64,000 bases of DNA from Saccharum officinarum. Lineage: Eukaryota > Streptophyta > Magnoliopsida > Poales > Poaceae. The number at the start of each line of letters is the position of its first letter. Position 1 is the first letter of the stretch. The notes under the pieces were generated by a model. The model worked only from the letters and a program-made list of their open reading frames with translations. It was not told the DNA's origin and searched no databases. Of this stretch, positions 13,394-23,928 are shown piece after piece. The position numbers and the translations under genes were made by a program. The DNA lies in NCBI GenBank assembly GCA_020631735.1, contig CM036215.1, positions 11,124,346-11,188,345 of the forward strand, given 5' to 3'.

Positions 13394-15751
13394 TGAAGGG
13401 TCGAGATGGCGGACTAGAGGGGGGGTGAATAGTCCTTTCTAAAACTTAAACGCGTAGGCTAACCAAAACAAATGCGGAATTAAACTTATCGATCTAGCCA
13501 AGACTACACCCCTCTATCTAAGTTCTCTAGCACCTAGCAAAGATCCTAATTAAGCAACTAAGGTGCTTTCCTTAGCAAGAGCTCTCCTATTTAATTCTTG
13601 AGCAAGGTCACACAAACCTATGCACTAGTACTTTGCAAGCAAGAGGGAGCTCCTACACAACTAGTGAAGCAAAAGCACAAAGCTCCTAAGCTCACTAGCA
13701 ATGCTCAATAACAAGGCAACTAATGACAAATTAAAGAGCGCAAAACACTTAGCTACACAAGCTAAGCAAAAAGACAACTAGCAAGCTACACAAGCAAACT
13801 AGTTACGAGAGCAACTACACAAGCACAAAGTATATATGAAAGTAAATACAAGCTTGTGTTGCATGAAGGCAAACCACAGAGAAGAGTAGACAATGTTGAC
13901 ACGGTGATTTTCTCTCGAGGTTCACTTGGTTGCCACCAAGCTATGTCCCCGTTGTGTCGACCAACACTTCGTGGTTCGGTGGCTAATCGGTCACACACCG
14001 AGCCTCTCAAAAGGCACCGCAAGAACCCACCATAAAGTATGGTAGCTCAATGACATGCTCAACTAGAGTTGCTCTTCGCGATCCCTGCGGGGTGAGCACA
14101 ATCCCCCTCACAAAGCTTCTCCAGAGCCTCGCACAATCTTCTTGCGAGCTTCGACGGAGTCACAAGCCACCAAGCCGTCTAGGAGGTGGCAACCTCCAAG
14201 AGTAACAAGCACCACCAGCTTGCAACAAGATCACCTAGTACCACATGATGCAATCTCTCAAAGCAACACACTAGAATCGCTCTCTCACTCGATCCGATGA
14301 ACACTATCAAGTATGAGTGAGTTAGATGGCTCCCAAGCACTACCACATAAGCCACTAAGGCTAAAGTGTGCTCAGCTACCAGCCACAGCCAGCCAAGGCA
14401 TCTATTTATAACCCCACGGTCAAATAGAGCCGTTACCCCTTCACTAGGCAGATTTCGGGATGACCGGACGTGCCGGTCGTAACTGACTGGACGCGCTCAG
14501 CCGCGTCCGATTCTCCAACTGTCACTGCGCCAACGGTCAAACCAAATGACCGGACGTGCCCCTGGCAACGACCGGATGCGCCCCTCGCAATGACCGGACG
14601 CGCCACTACCACGACCAGACGTGCCGATCGCACAGTACCGCGCTCGAAACGACATGACCGGACGCGCTCCTTGCGACGACCGGACGCGACAGTGCCCGCT
14701 TCCGGTTAGAGTCCAGTAAGCTCCTTTAACGATCGGATGCGTCTGATCATGTGTGACCGGACGCGCCGCGTGTCCGATCATCCTTGCGTTCTGCAATTCC
14801 CACTGGGCGCATGACCGGACGCGCCGGTCCCGCGAGTGACCGAACGCGCCGGTTACAAACCCTAACACCCGCGTCTGCGCTGTACTGACCGGACGCGTCC
14901 GGTCATACCATGACCACGTCCGGTGCAGCGTCCGATCACCTCTGTGACCTCCGTTCGCCTCCGTTTCTTTTCTGACTTCCGGCGTAGTGGAAAAAAGGCA
15001 TTTCAACTCCTCGAAAACGCCTGAATCCCGCCTCGCAAGCTCGGCGGGAGGAGAGAGGAACCAAACCCTCTCTACCGTTTCAAACTTCATCGCCTTCGTA
15101 AATGTGCCAACACCAACAAGTGATCACCACCTTGTGCACGTGTGTTAGCATTTTCATAATCATTTTACCGAAGGAGTTAACCACTCAACTTGCCACGCCA
15201 CTCGATCCTAGCAACGATGCAAAGTTAGATCGCTCAAGTGGCACTAGATGACCGATATGCAAACAAGTTTGCCCCTCTTGATAGTACGGCCATCTATCCT
15301 AAACCTGGTTATAAACTTCTCTACACACCTATGACCGGTGAAATGGAAATGCCCTAGGTTATACCTTTGCCTTGCGCATTCCACTTCATCTCCTCCGACA
15401 TTGATGCAACACATGCACCAACCAATCACCAAATGATATGATTCACTTCATATCATCACGTGACCGTATTGGTTCATTGATCTTGACCTCACTTGCTCTT
15501 CACCATTGCCTCGGTCCTTCGGTGCCAAGCCATCACACAACTTGCCCTTCACCCTAGCAACCGGTCCATCAAGCCAAGCCTCATCTTGATCTTCTCCACC
15601 TTGGTCACATGACTCCATGTCATGTCTCATATGCAATGAGCTTCTTCATGACACCATCACATGTGGACTAATCTCCTATGTATCTCACATAACCACATAT
15701 TAGTCCACCTAAGTTGTCACTCAATTACCAAAAACAAACAAGGACCTTTCA
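13394..15751 (-). repeat. Right LTR (5' LTR in element orientation)
   Basis: 2,358 bp and nearly identical to 5768-8127. It contains the same GACCGGACGCG array (about 14460-14930) and the same 20-bp palindrome at 14886-14905. The element promoter should lie here, reading leftward. Confidence 0.93.
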
Positions 15752-16571
15752 CATGGCGCCAGGGTCACTGGCGCCATGACCCTGCCGTCATGGCGGTGAC
15801 ATGGCAGGGAGCATGGCGCCATGGATCTTGGCACCATGCTCCGAGTAAAAACACATTTTCTTCTCTTTTTTCCCTTTCTCTCTCTTTCTTCTTCGCCCGC
15901 GCGCCCGGCCGCGTGCCCCGCCCGCCCCGGCCTCCGCACGCACGCGCCACCGCCAGCGCGCGCCGCCCGCGCCGTAGCTCGACCGTCTGCCCGAGCCCCG
16001 TGCCCCACCGGCCGTGCGCCCCGCGCCCGCGCCGCCGGCCGGCCGGCCGCGCCCGAGCTCGGCCGCGCGCGCGCCCTCCACCGCCCGTGTGTGGCCACAC
16101 CGCCGCCCATGCCCCCGGCCGCGCGGCCTCATGGCCGCGTCCTCGGCTCGCCCCGCCGTGCGTGCCCGAGCTCGGCCGCGCGCGCGCCCGCCACTGCCCG
16201 CCCACCGCCCACGCGGCGCCGCATCGGCCGCACGTTGCTGCTCGTCGCTCGCATCTCAAGCGCCGGCATCTCCGCTTCTGCACAAGGTAAACTAGTTTGT
16301 TGTTCTTAATAATAGTACGTTAGTTAGTCATGAAGCTAGTTAGTTAGTGTATTATAGATTAAGATTGATGGATACTTTATATAGTTACTTAGTTATTTAG
16401 TTAGTTATATAGTTAGTTACTGAGATAGTTAATTGACATCGTTAGTTAGTAGTACTGTGCTGTTAGTAGTAGTTATTAGTTATAAATACTTAGTAGTTAA
16501 TAGTATTTTTGTATTTACTTTTTGTGTAGATTGTAGTAAAGCTATTGTGCTTCGTTATGTTTGGGAACTAG
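15752..16571 (+). promoter_or_regulatory. MULE 5' region: GGCGCC hairpins, GC-rich leader and leader intron
   Basis: A perfect inverted repeat at 15752-15778 (CATGGCGCCAG, 5-base loop, CTGGCGCCATG) and a near-perfect one at 15810-15840 (AGCATGGCGCCA / TGGCACCATGCT) lie ahead of a very GC-rich leader (about 15895-16285). A possible leader intron has its donor near 16287 (AAG-GTAAACT) and an acceptor near 16528 (TTGTGTAG). It contains many TTAGTTAGT repeats. Long open frames in the GC-rich part are compositional. Confidence 0.45.
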
Positions 16572-16953
16572 ATGGACAACCTAGTGAGCATATATCATGG
16601 AGGAACTGTGGAACGAGATCGCTATGGATATGTTGAGTTTGTTGACATGCAAAGTGTGCCTATGCTATTCAATGAGAAGCCATCATTTAGTGAGTTGACT
16701 GCAAGGGCTCGCGAGGAGGTACATTGCTATGGAGATGATGACATCATAGTTGAGGGTGTACTTCACCTAGGTTTTCCTCCCAACATGCTAAGGAAGATGA
16801 TCCCAATAGGGTGTGCAGATCAGTGGGACAACTATGTGAGATCGGCTATGAAAAGTCAATTCCAAAGTTTGGACGTGGTTGTGCATCGTGTGCTCGATGA
16901 TCCCATCCCTCTTGGGTTGTCCCCGCCAATGGGCGAGCAGGCATTTTTTGAAC
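16572..16953 (+). pseudogene. N-terminus of a MULE (Mutator-like) transposase, cut by an LTR element
   Basis: It starts MDNLVSIYHGGTVERDRYGY and continues for about 127 residues (DMQSVPMLFNEKPSF, LHLGFPPNMLRKMIPIGC, SMKSQFQ-type segment) before the frame enters the LTR at 16954. This is the N-terminal region of grass MuDR/MULE transposases as I recall them. The MuDR zinc finger and DDE core would lie further downstream and are not present. The family assignment rests on memory of related proteins. Confidence 0.6.
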
Positions 16954-18594
16954 TGAAAGGATCAAGATGCCCAAGAGGGGGTGAATTGGGCTTTTCTAAA
17001 AAATAATTGCAAGAATTAAATCCTACAAGCCAAACTTCACCCCTAGTGCCTACTAGTGTTCCTTGTGATTCTACCGATAAAAGTTTTGCACCCTAAGTTC
17101 CAATCCTAGACTAGCATGGCAATTCTAGAAAAGTAAACAAGCAATGAAAGTAATGCACGAAAGTAAATGCTTGAAAGTAAGGGTTAGGAACACGACGATG
17201 TTTTGTCGAGGTATCGGAGAGTCGCCACTCCCCACTAGTCCTCGTTGGAGCACCCGCGCAAGGGTGTAGCTCCCCCTTGATCCGCGCAAGGATCAAGTGC
17301 TCTCTACGGGTTGATTCTTCTACACTCCGTCACGGCGAATCACCCAAAACCTCTCACAACTTGAGTTGGGTCACCCACAATCTCGTCGGATGATCACCAA
17401 AACCCCAATCATCACCAAACCGTCTAGGTGATGGCGATCACCAAGAGTAACAAGCTAGAACTCTCACTTGACCACAACAAGCCTAATGAGAAGATGGATG
17501 CACACTTGCTACACTCTTGTCACTAGAGATGATTCTCAAACTTTGATTCTCAAATCTCTATCCTCACTAGGGCTCTTGCACTCCCTTGCACTTCAAATGT
17601 GTTTCTCAGCTGAACAAATGAGCAAGAAACCTCTAAAAGAGGTGGAGGGGATGTATTTATACACCCCTCAGACAAATCCAATAGTTATCTGTCAAAACAG
17701 CAAAACACGCACTGACCGGACGCGCCGGTCGGCATGACCGGACGCGCCGGTCAAGTGTAACGGTCGTAAACCGAAAGCTACACTAAGTGACCGGACGCGC
17801 CGATCTGTGATGACCGGACGCGCTAGTCTGAGATGACCGGACGCGCCGATCAGGGATGACCGAACGCGTCCGATCATGCAAGAGCTTTACTGAAAAAATG
17901 ACCTGACGCACGACCGTGTCCGATCATAGGTGACCGGACGCGTCAGGTCACTACGGGACCTTACTGGAACGTGACCGGACGCGCCGATCACTTCACAGTC
18001 GTGTCCGATTACACTGTTTACCCTCTGGAACACGTGTCAGACTGACCACCGCGTCCGGTCCTCTCAAGGACCGCGTCCGGTCGATCAGTTGAACTCGCAC
18101 TGTTTTGTTAGTACTGACCGAACGCGTCCGGTCATGACCAGAACCGCGTCCGGTCATAGGTAAACTGTCCAAACGTCTTCTAAACGCGTCGCAACTTGAA
18201 CCAAGTTGCTTCCAACTAAACTCTGAGCTTTTCAAGAGCTACCTAGTGCTAAGTTTGACAAGTGTGCACCACACCTAAACAAAAGACTCACCTAGGTCAA
18301 GCTACTCGCTCATGCCCCATTTATAGTACGGTCAAAGGAAGAAACAAAGATCCTAACGACTATTGCAGATGTAACTCAACACCTTGACATCCGGAACTAA
18401 CCGTCCTTAATCTTGCCGTTGATCCTTTGAAAACCAAAACGATTTCCATCAAGGGACATGAATACCATATTGCCCAAAGCAGTTATCATATCTATGACCT
18501 AACTTACCAACGTTTCTGCAAAACACACGTTAGTCATGGTAATAATGCATTGTCATCAATTGCTGAAACCAACACCGGGGCCTAGATGCTTTCA
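16954..18594 (-). repeat. LTR of a second non-autonomous LTR retrotransposon
   Basis: Starts TGAAAGGATC and ends AGATGCTTTCA. It is followed directly by ATCTCCCCCTTTTTGG, the same reversed polypurine tract as in the element at 5768, so this is the 3' LTR of a minus-strand element. The likely left target duplication is TGAAC (16949-16953). The LTR sequence differs from the first family except for its ends and a GACCGGACGCG array at about 17710-18160. The partner LTR is not in the window, because the element runs into the N gap. Confidence 0.8.
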
Positions 18595-20395
18595 ATCTCC
18601 CCCTTTTTGGTGATTGATGACAACACTTAGATTCAGAAGATATGAGTTGAGATTTTCGATCGTGCTTGGTTTACATAAGCATAAAGCTGTAAGCACAAGG
18701 GGTTAGTCATTGCTTATGTGTTCCAAGCCAACTGAGTGTACTCATAAGATAGAACATGAAGAGTTAGTACACATAAAAAATAGCTCATATGAAATCGGAG
18801 AAGGCACGGAAGCACAACCTTAAGAGCTAAACACCATTAAGTGACATAAATATTAAGACATAGTCTCACAAACTCAAAGTCACACAATGCAGGGCGAGAA
18901 AGTAAACATGATGCATGAAAGTAGCACACAAGAAAAACGAAACCCTCTAACACCACTCCCCCTGAATCTATGCTCTCTCCCCCCCTTTGGCATCAACCGC
19001 CAAAAACTAATCTAAGGATATGACGGGGGAACATAAGCTATCGTGTCGGGTGCCGAGGAGCGCGGAGTGATCATGAACTGTGAAGTATCCTCCTCAGACT
19101 CTGAACTGTCAGGCTGACCCTCTATAGATGAATGTGGCAGTGAAGCAGTCTGGGTCTGTAGAGGAGGTGTAGCAACTGAAGGTGTAGAAGCAACTATAGG
19201 ATCAGTCACTATCGCCTGAGCCTGAAAGACACCTAGAGTGGAAGGATCTATAGATGCAACTGAAGATGGCAGAGTGTCTGTAGTGGCGGCCCCTGTCACT
19301 AGAAACGCAGTAGTCTATGAAGCCGACATGTCTGAGGTAGTCACAAAGGTAGAGTGCGACGGTGTCGGCTGTTCAGTCAGCTCACTGTATGTGGCACTGA
19401 AGTCATGGAATGCAGTGCATAAAAGTAGGTGAGGTCCCGGCTGATCCGGTGGAGTGAATCCTGTCTGGATAGGCATGTAGCTCGGAGACTGAAACGTCTG
19501 CGGTATCTGCTACAGAGGGGAGGTGTACTGAAAGCTCGGCTGCCCCTGACTCTGAGGTCCACTGGACTATAAGGCTAGAGTCAGGACAGACGGTGGTGGC
19601 GGTACTCCCACAGTGACAAGCTAGCGTAGGAGCTCTAAGTACTGCTGCTGAGTGGCTGCCTGCTGCCTCTGCATCTTGAACTGCTGTCGCTGAAACTCGA
19701 GCTGCTGCTCGAGCTCTGGCAAGCCTGAATCTGTGCGAACGCTGCAGCTGAGTCCTATGCCTGTCGCTTCTGGATCTCCTGTCTCTTCTCCTAGGCCTAT
19801 CAACCTCTCAAGTATAGCCACCATGGCTGGATCTGAGTGGGAGGCTGAGCCAGAGCCACCGGCCTCATGGTCGTGAGGCCGAGGAGAGCGGTACCAGGGG
19901 ATGGGCTGATAATCCTCATCAGTTCTGTCAGTGGCCACATCCTCGGCTTGATCAGCTGGCTGAGCGTCTAGATCTGCTAGCTCTGCCTCGGCAAGACCCT
20001 CAACGGTCTCGTCCTGCTCAGCAGCTGTCTCTGGTACCTCTGGCCTCTGACGCTGTCCTAGGCCAGGTGCCTGCTCTCTGGTCACTGATGCCCATAGCTA
20101 GCGGATGTCATACTCTGGGAAGGCTGTGGTGGTATCTGAAATTTTTGCTCTAATCTCTGCAGGCAACTCACAGGCAGACCTGATGATGAAGCAAATCTAG
20201 TATGCATATGGTAGCTGCTTGTGTCCCTTGAAGCCCTCTGCCAAGGTATCCTCCATCTCACAAAGCATGAGATCCTAAAGGTCAAACGGGGTCTATGAGA
20301 CGAGGTGATGTACAACCCATAGCTGCATGCGAGTCAGACCCTCTCTGTATCCAAGCCTCGGAAGAAGTGTCCTCCTCATTATAGCATCCAGTACT
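18595..20395 (-). pseudogene. Internal region of the second LTR element, decayed coding sequence
   Basis: Open pieces on the minus strand (20085-19621, starting MTREQAPGLG, and 19299-19012) belong to one decayed protein. Upstream near 20300-20090 it reads EMEDTLAEGFKGHKQLPYAY, ELPAEIRAKISDTTTAFPEY, with several TAG codons in between. The middle is acidic (ADLDAQPADQAEDV) and then Gln-rich (QFKMQRQQAATQQQ). It resembles putative transposon proteins of grass non-autonomous LTR elements. No reverse transcriptase or integrase is visible. Between 18595 and 19010 I see only AT-rich sequence. Confidence 0.5.
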
Positions 20396-20495
20396 NNNNN
20401 NNNNNNNNNNNNNNNNNNNNNNNNNNNNNNNNNNNNNNNNNNNNNNNNNNNNNNNNNNNNNNNNNNNNNNNNNNNNNNNNNNNNNNNNNNNNNNN
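20396..20495. other. Assembly gap (100 N)
   Basis: Exactly 100 N, the usual placeholder for a gap of unknown length. The sequence after it does not continue the LTR element or the interrupted MULE, so a large piece may be missing. Confidence 0.98.
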
Positions 20496-23226
20496 GTTTT
20501 GGTCCATCCTCTTATTTGATGCTTCGTTTTTCATAGCCTTGTGATGTCCAAGTGTATTCAAATTGATCTTTCGCCAACTTAATGTAGGTGTTGGCGGCTC
20601 TTTGTCTAAAGTACGTATTATCTAATCTTTACTAATAAATTGTGTAGTTTGATCAGTTGATCTGCCCAATTTTTCTGCAGCATGAAGTAGGTAATCGATC
20701 TGTATGACTCCCATTCCAAGAATCTCCAGAAGTCTGAACCGCTGCCTCAGCTGCAGTCACATGTGAGCTACAATTCATCCTGTAATTGTCAACGTCAAAC
20801 ACAATGGCAGAATGGGTACACCGATGTTGGTCATTACAGCTTTGGGTTCTGCGATATGTGTGTGTTGCAGATTGATGACGGCACTTGTGCAAGACTAAAG
20901 GAGGAGCTTGCTGAAACCAGCTTAAGCTCAGGTGCACATTTATTCCACAATTTAATCTACACATACACATGTAGTTCAAAAGCGGGACAATAATCTAAGT
21001 TTTATCTTTCGGGACAAAACCCTTCTTTTTTATTTAAGCAACCTCAAGGATACACAATTTCCACTACTACATAGACGATTTAGAAAATCTCCCATTGTTT
21101 CACGACATCGCCCTACTACCAACGACGACATCGCCCTTCTACCAACGACGACATCGCCCTGCTGCGCGCTCAGGTCAGGCTTGCCGTTCCCCGTCATGCT
21201 GGATTGCATCGTGATTGGAGAGGTATTGATCTGAATCTCCGGTGATTTCTCTCTGGTCTGCGGGATTCACTCTGACTAGCGTCTGATGCGGGCACGGTAG
21301 GGTTGCACGCCATCTGTTTGTGTGTAAAATTCCGTAACCTAGATCAGGATGTGTGGCAGGTGATTTACCAGAGCACCAATTGGGTAGGTTTCTAGGCATG
21401 GATTTCTTAGTTGTTGTTCCATGTGATTGGTTCAGTTTGTTCCCCAAAGCCCTCTGTCCAGACTCAGTTTGTTCTCAATTAAGTGGAGCAGGTGGCTAAG
21501 CAGGATGATGACCATAAGCTGATCTGCTCCACCAAGTTTGATCGCATTGCCTACATGTATTTACAGTTCGATGATTACCTTATCTGGGTCTAATTCTTAT
21601 TGCATCATGTGAATATGACTGTTTAATAATAAAACTTTGTTATGTGCTTCTGATGTTTCAAATTACGATCCAACCTGCTCGGCATCTTTGTGCTCGTGCG
21701 TTATGATTAGTAAAATGAATGAATACATTTGTTGCCAAACTTAGTAGCCTTTGCTTTTGGGTGTTGGGAGCCTGCTGTCAGAAATGTTGTTAGGGGACTT
21801 GGCAACCCAATCCTGATTGATTGATGTCGGGGAACCGCGTTGGCATGGTGAGGAAGCGGTGCGGGGCACGCACGCGGCGAACGCGGCGCGGGCGGTGCGG
21901 TGCATTCGGGTGGATAACTTGGTTGCTGGATGAATGTTGTTATTTTTTCCAATTGAATTTGCCAAAAATCTACTACTGAATTTCTCCATCACTCTATTTT
22001 GACGCATTTTCTTTCCTTGTTTTTTATCAGTCATGACTCATGAGTATGAACCTACTCTTGGTGAGCTGACCAATTGCATCAGTTCACAATACGTTATGAG
22101 TTCGACAAGGAATTTTCAGCCATGGATTGCTTTTTTACTGGCTCCTATTGCTGTTTCAATAATTTGAATTTTTGTGTTTAATATTTTAAAAGAACATAAT
22201 ACATTGTGCTAGCAGATTGTTTTTTGTGCAAACAGTTTGTCTGTTCATTCATAATTTCAGCTTCTGATAATACTGATATACTGATTGTAAATATGCCTTT
22301 TGTTAGGTTGTTTTTTTGACAGAAGCTTAGATAGCTGGATTTCCTATTCAATTTGTTATTGAAGTGGTAATTTTTTTAACCATTGTATTTTAGCTCTAAT
22401 AACTTGTTGCGAATACCATAGACTGATTTATTGATGATGGTGTTTTGTACTGTTCAGGCAGTCAAAGAGATCAGGGATTCAAGATTAAGTACTCGCATAC
22501 TGACCGACTTCGAAGGAAAGAGTCAGGTAATATACCTTCACGAAGTAGTGATTCATCTTTTCCTGCGGTTGATGACAATAATTTTATGTAACTTTTCTGC
22601 ATTCTAGGAGTCTTTGAAAAGCAAAAGAAAAAAACTAGGAGCCACTCCTGATTAAAGCAAAACAAATGCAGTGGTATATCTGGTAATCAGGACAGGCTCT
22701 ACATGGTGAGATAGGATCATAGGATCGGCTTCTTAGCATGATCAGATATTATATGGTATATCTGGTAATCCTCACTTGTGAATTCTACCATGATCAGATA
22801 GCAGATTAGGAGAGACGCTTGAGACCAAAGAGTGCTCAAAAAACAATATTTTGATTGCTCAAGAAAATATGAGATGCATCTATATCCCATAGGTGTCTTT
22901 TGTTTCAATGGCCGAGATTCCCTGAGAATAAGAAACTCAATAATTTTTCTTATTTTATAGGATTTTTTATTTATAAAACGAGGTTGAATTCTAACTTTTG
23001 CGACAAAAGTACATGTTTTTTTTCTGAACATGCATCGCTTCAATTTTTTAGGTATAGAAATATGTTTTGATTGAATTTTAATGAAGTACTTCAAATTTGA
23101 TAGAATTATAACTTGGAAGCAAGTGACGATCACAGGTTGTTTAAACCGATTCCCTTGGAATGTTACGTAGTTTCACTATACATCTTTTTTTAGAGTTGTT
23201 TTCCTTGGTCAGGTTACGCGTGAGCA
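20496..23226. other. Unassigned interval with exon-like fragments
   Basis: No intact gene recognised. A plus-strand piece at 20690-20935 reads through CNCQRQTQWQNGY and LKEELAETSLSSG and ends near possible donor sites. A second at about 22458-22526 reads AVKEIRDSRLSTRILTDFEG between AG and GT. These look like captured exons. A 23-bp unit (ACGACATCGCCCT...) is repeated about three times from 21102 to 21168. CACTACTACATAGACG at 21062 just before it could be a CACTA-type end, but no partner was found. Confidence 0.4.
21102..21168. repeat. 23-bp tandem repeat, three units
   Basis: Units start at 21102, 21125 and 21148, each beginning ACGACATCGCCCT. The third is partial. Confidence 0.8.
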
Positions 23227-23711
23227 TCTCTACTATAATGGCTTAGCACTACTCAATTAGGAATTTTGGTTAATTTCCAATTGATAGTAACCAAAAAAAT
23301 AATATCCAGTAGAATAATATGTAAAGTCCTTGCTGCTACGGCTATTCAAAAGCAAATGTGGTACATGGTTCAGTACTCTTTAGGTCTTCACCATGTGTTG
23401 GTTGATTTGGTAAGAAAATGTATATTACTGGGTACACGGTTTTTTTGCAGTAATTTGTAGGAGAAGCGGCTATGGTACGGCAGCGAGGGAGGAAGTGATG
23501 GGCACACAAGCAACCTCAAGGGGGGTCAGCTGTTGAACTCGTGGCGCTTGCCATCAGTGTCGAGGGCATCCAAGGCCACCGGCCAGTGCGCTCTGGGCCG
23601 ACGTTTTTTAGGACGTTAGGAAGAGCATCGGCCGGTGAGTAAAGCGCCACCCAAATTCTCAGGATTCGAGTTCATGTCGTTCTGGGCTTCCCGCGCATGT
23701 CCTCCTGATTT

Positions 23712-23747
23712 GGCAGCATGGCCAAGCGGTAAGGCGGGGGACTGCAA
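23712..23747 (+). pseudogene. 5' half of an organelle-type tRNA-Cys (trnC-GCA)
   Basis: The acceptor strand, D arm and anticodon region are recognisable: GGCAGCATGGCCAAGCGG, then TAAGGCGGGGGACTGCAAG with GCA as anticodon. The sequence departs from the tRNA after the anticodon, and no T arm follows. It matches the plastid/mitochondrial trnC pattern as I remember it. Most likely a fragment of organelle DNA or a retroposed piece, not a working tRNA. Confidence 0.55.
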
Positions 23748-23928
23748 GATACGTGATGAAAAGAAATTGTCTAAGCATCTCTCGGCGAAGCAACTATGCA
23801 AGCAAACTCGACCTTTGCCTGATGTGACTTTATTTTCATTCTAACTAGCGTCCCAGTACCAAAAATTTATTATGCTAGAAGTAACTTTATTATGCTTTCT
23901 TATGCAAAATTGTTTCCCGAATTGCATA

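Larger units (their letters stand above)
5768..15751 (-). mobile_element. Complete non-autonomous LTR retrotransposon, Gag only (Ty1/copia-like)
   Basis: A 9,984-bp element with LTRs at 5768-8127 and 13394-15751, both TG...CA on the plus strand, flanked by the 5-bp duplication CATGG (5763-5767 and 15752-15756). The primer-binding site (AGTGGTATCAGAG on the minus strand, just left of 13394) matches the 3' end of initiator tRNA-Met and sets the direction as minus. The polypurine tract is the complement of 8128-8141 (AAAAAGGGGGAGAT on the minus strand). The only coding remnant is a Gag. No protease, integrase, reverse transcriptase or RNase H motifs were seen in the remaining 3.4 kb, so movement would need enzymes from another element. 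The LTRs differ at only a few per cent of sites by eye, which suggests a fairly recent insertion. Confidence 0.9.

Noticed and set aside
15661..16309. Long GC-rich frames on both strands (up to 209 residues)
   Set aside because: Low-complexity Arg/Ala/Pro translations of a GC-rich leader, in all frames at once. No domain is recognisable.
23712..23747. Functional tRNA gene
   Set aside because: The sequence stops matching after the anticodon; there is no T arm, B box or acceptor 3' strand.
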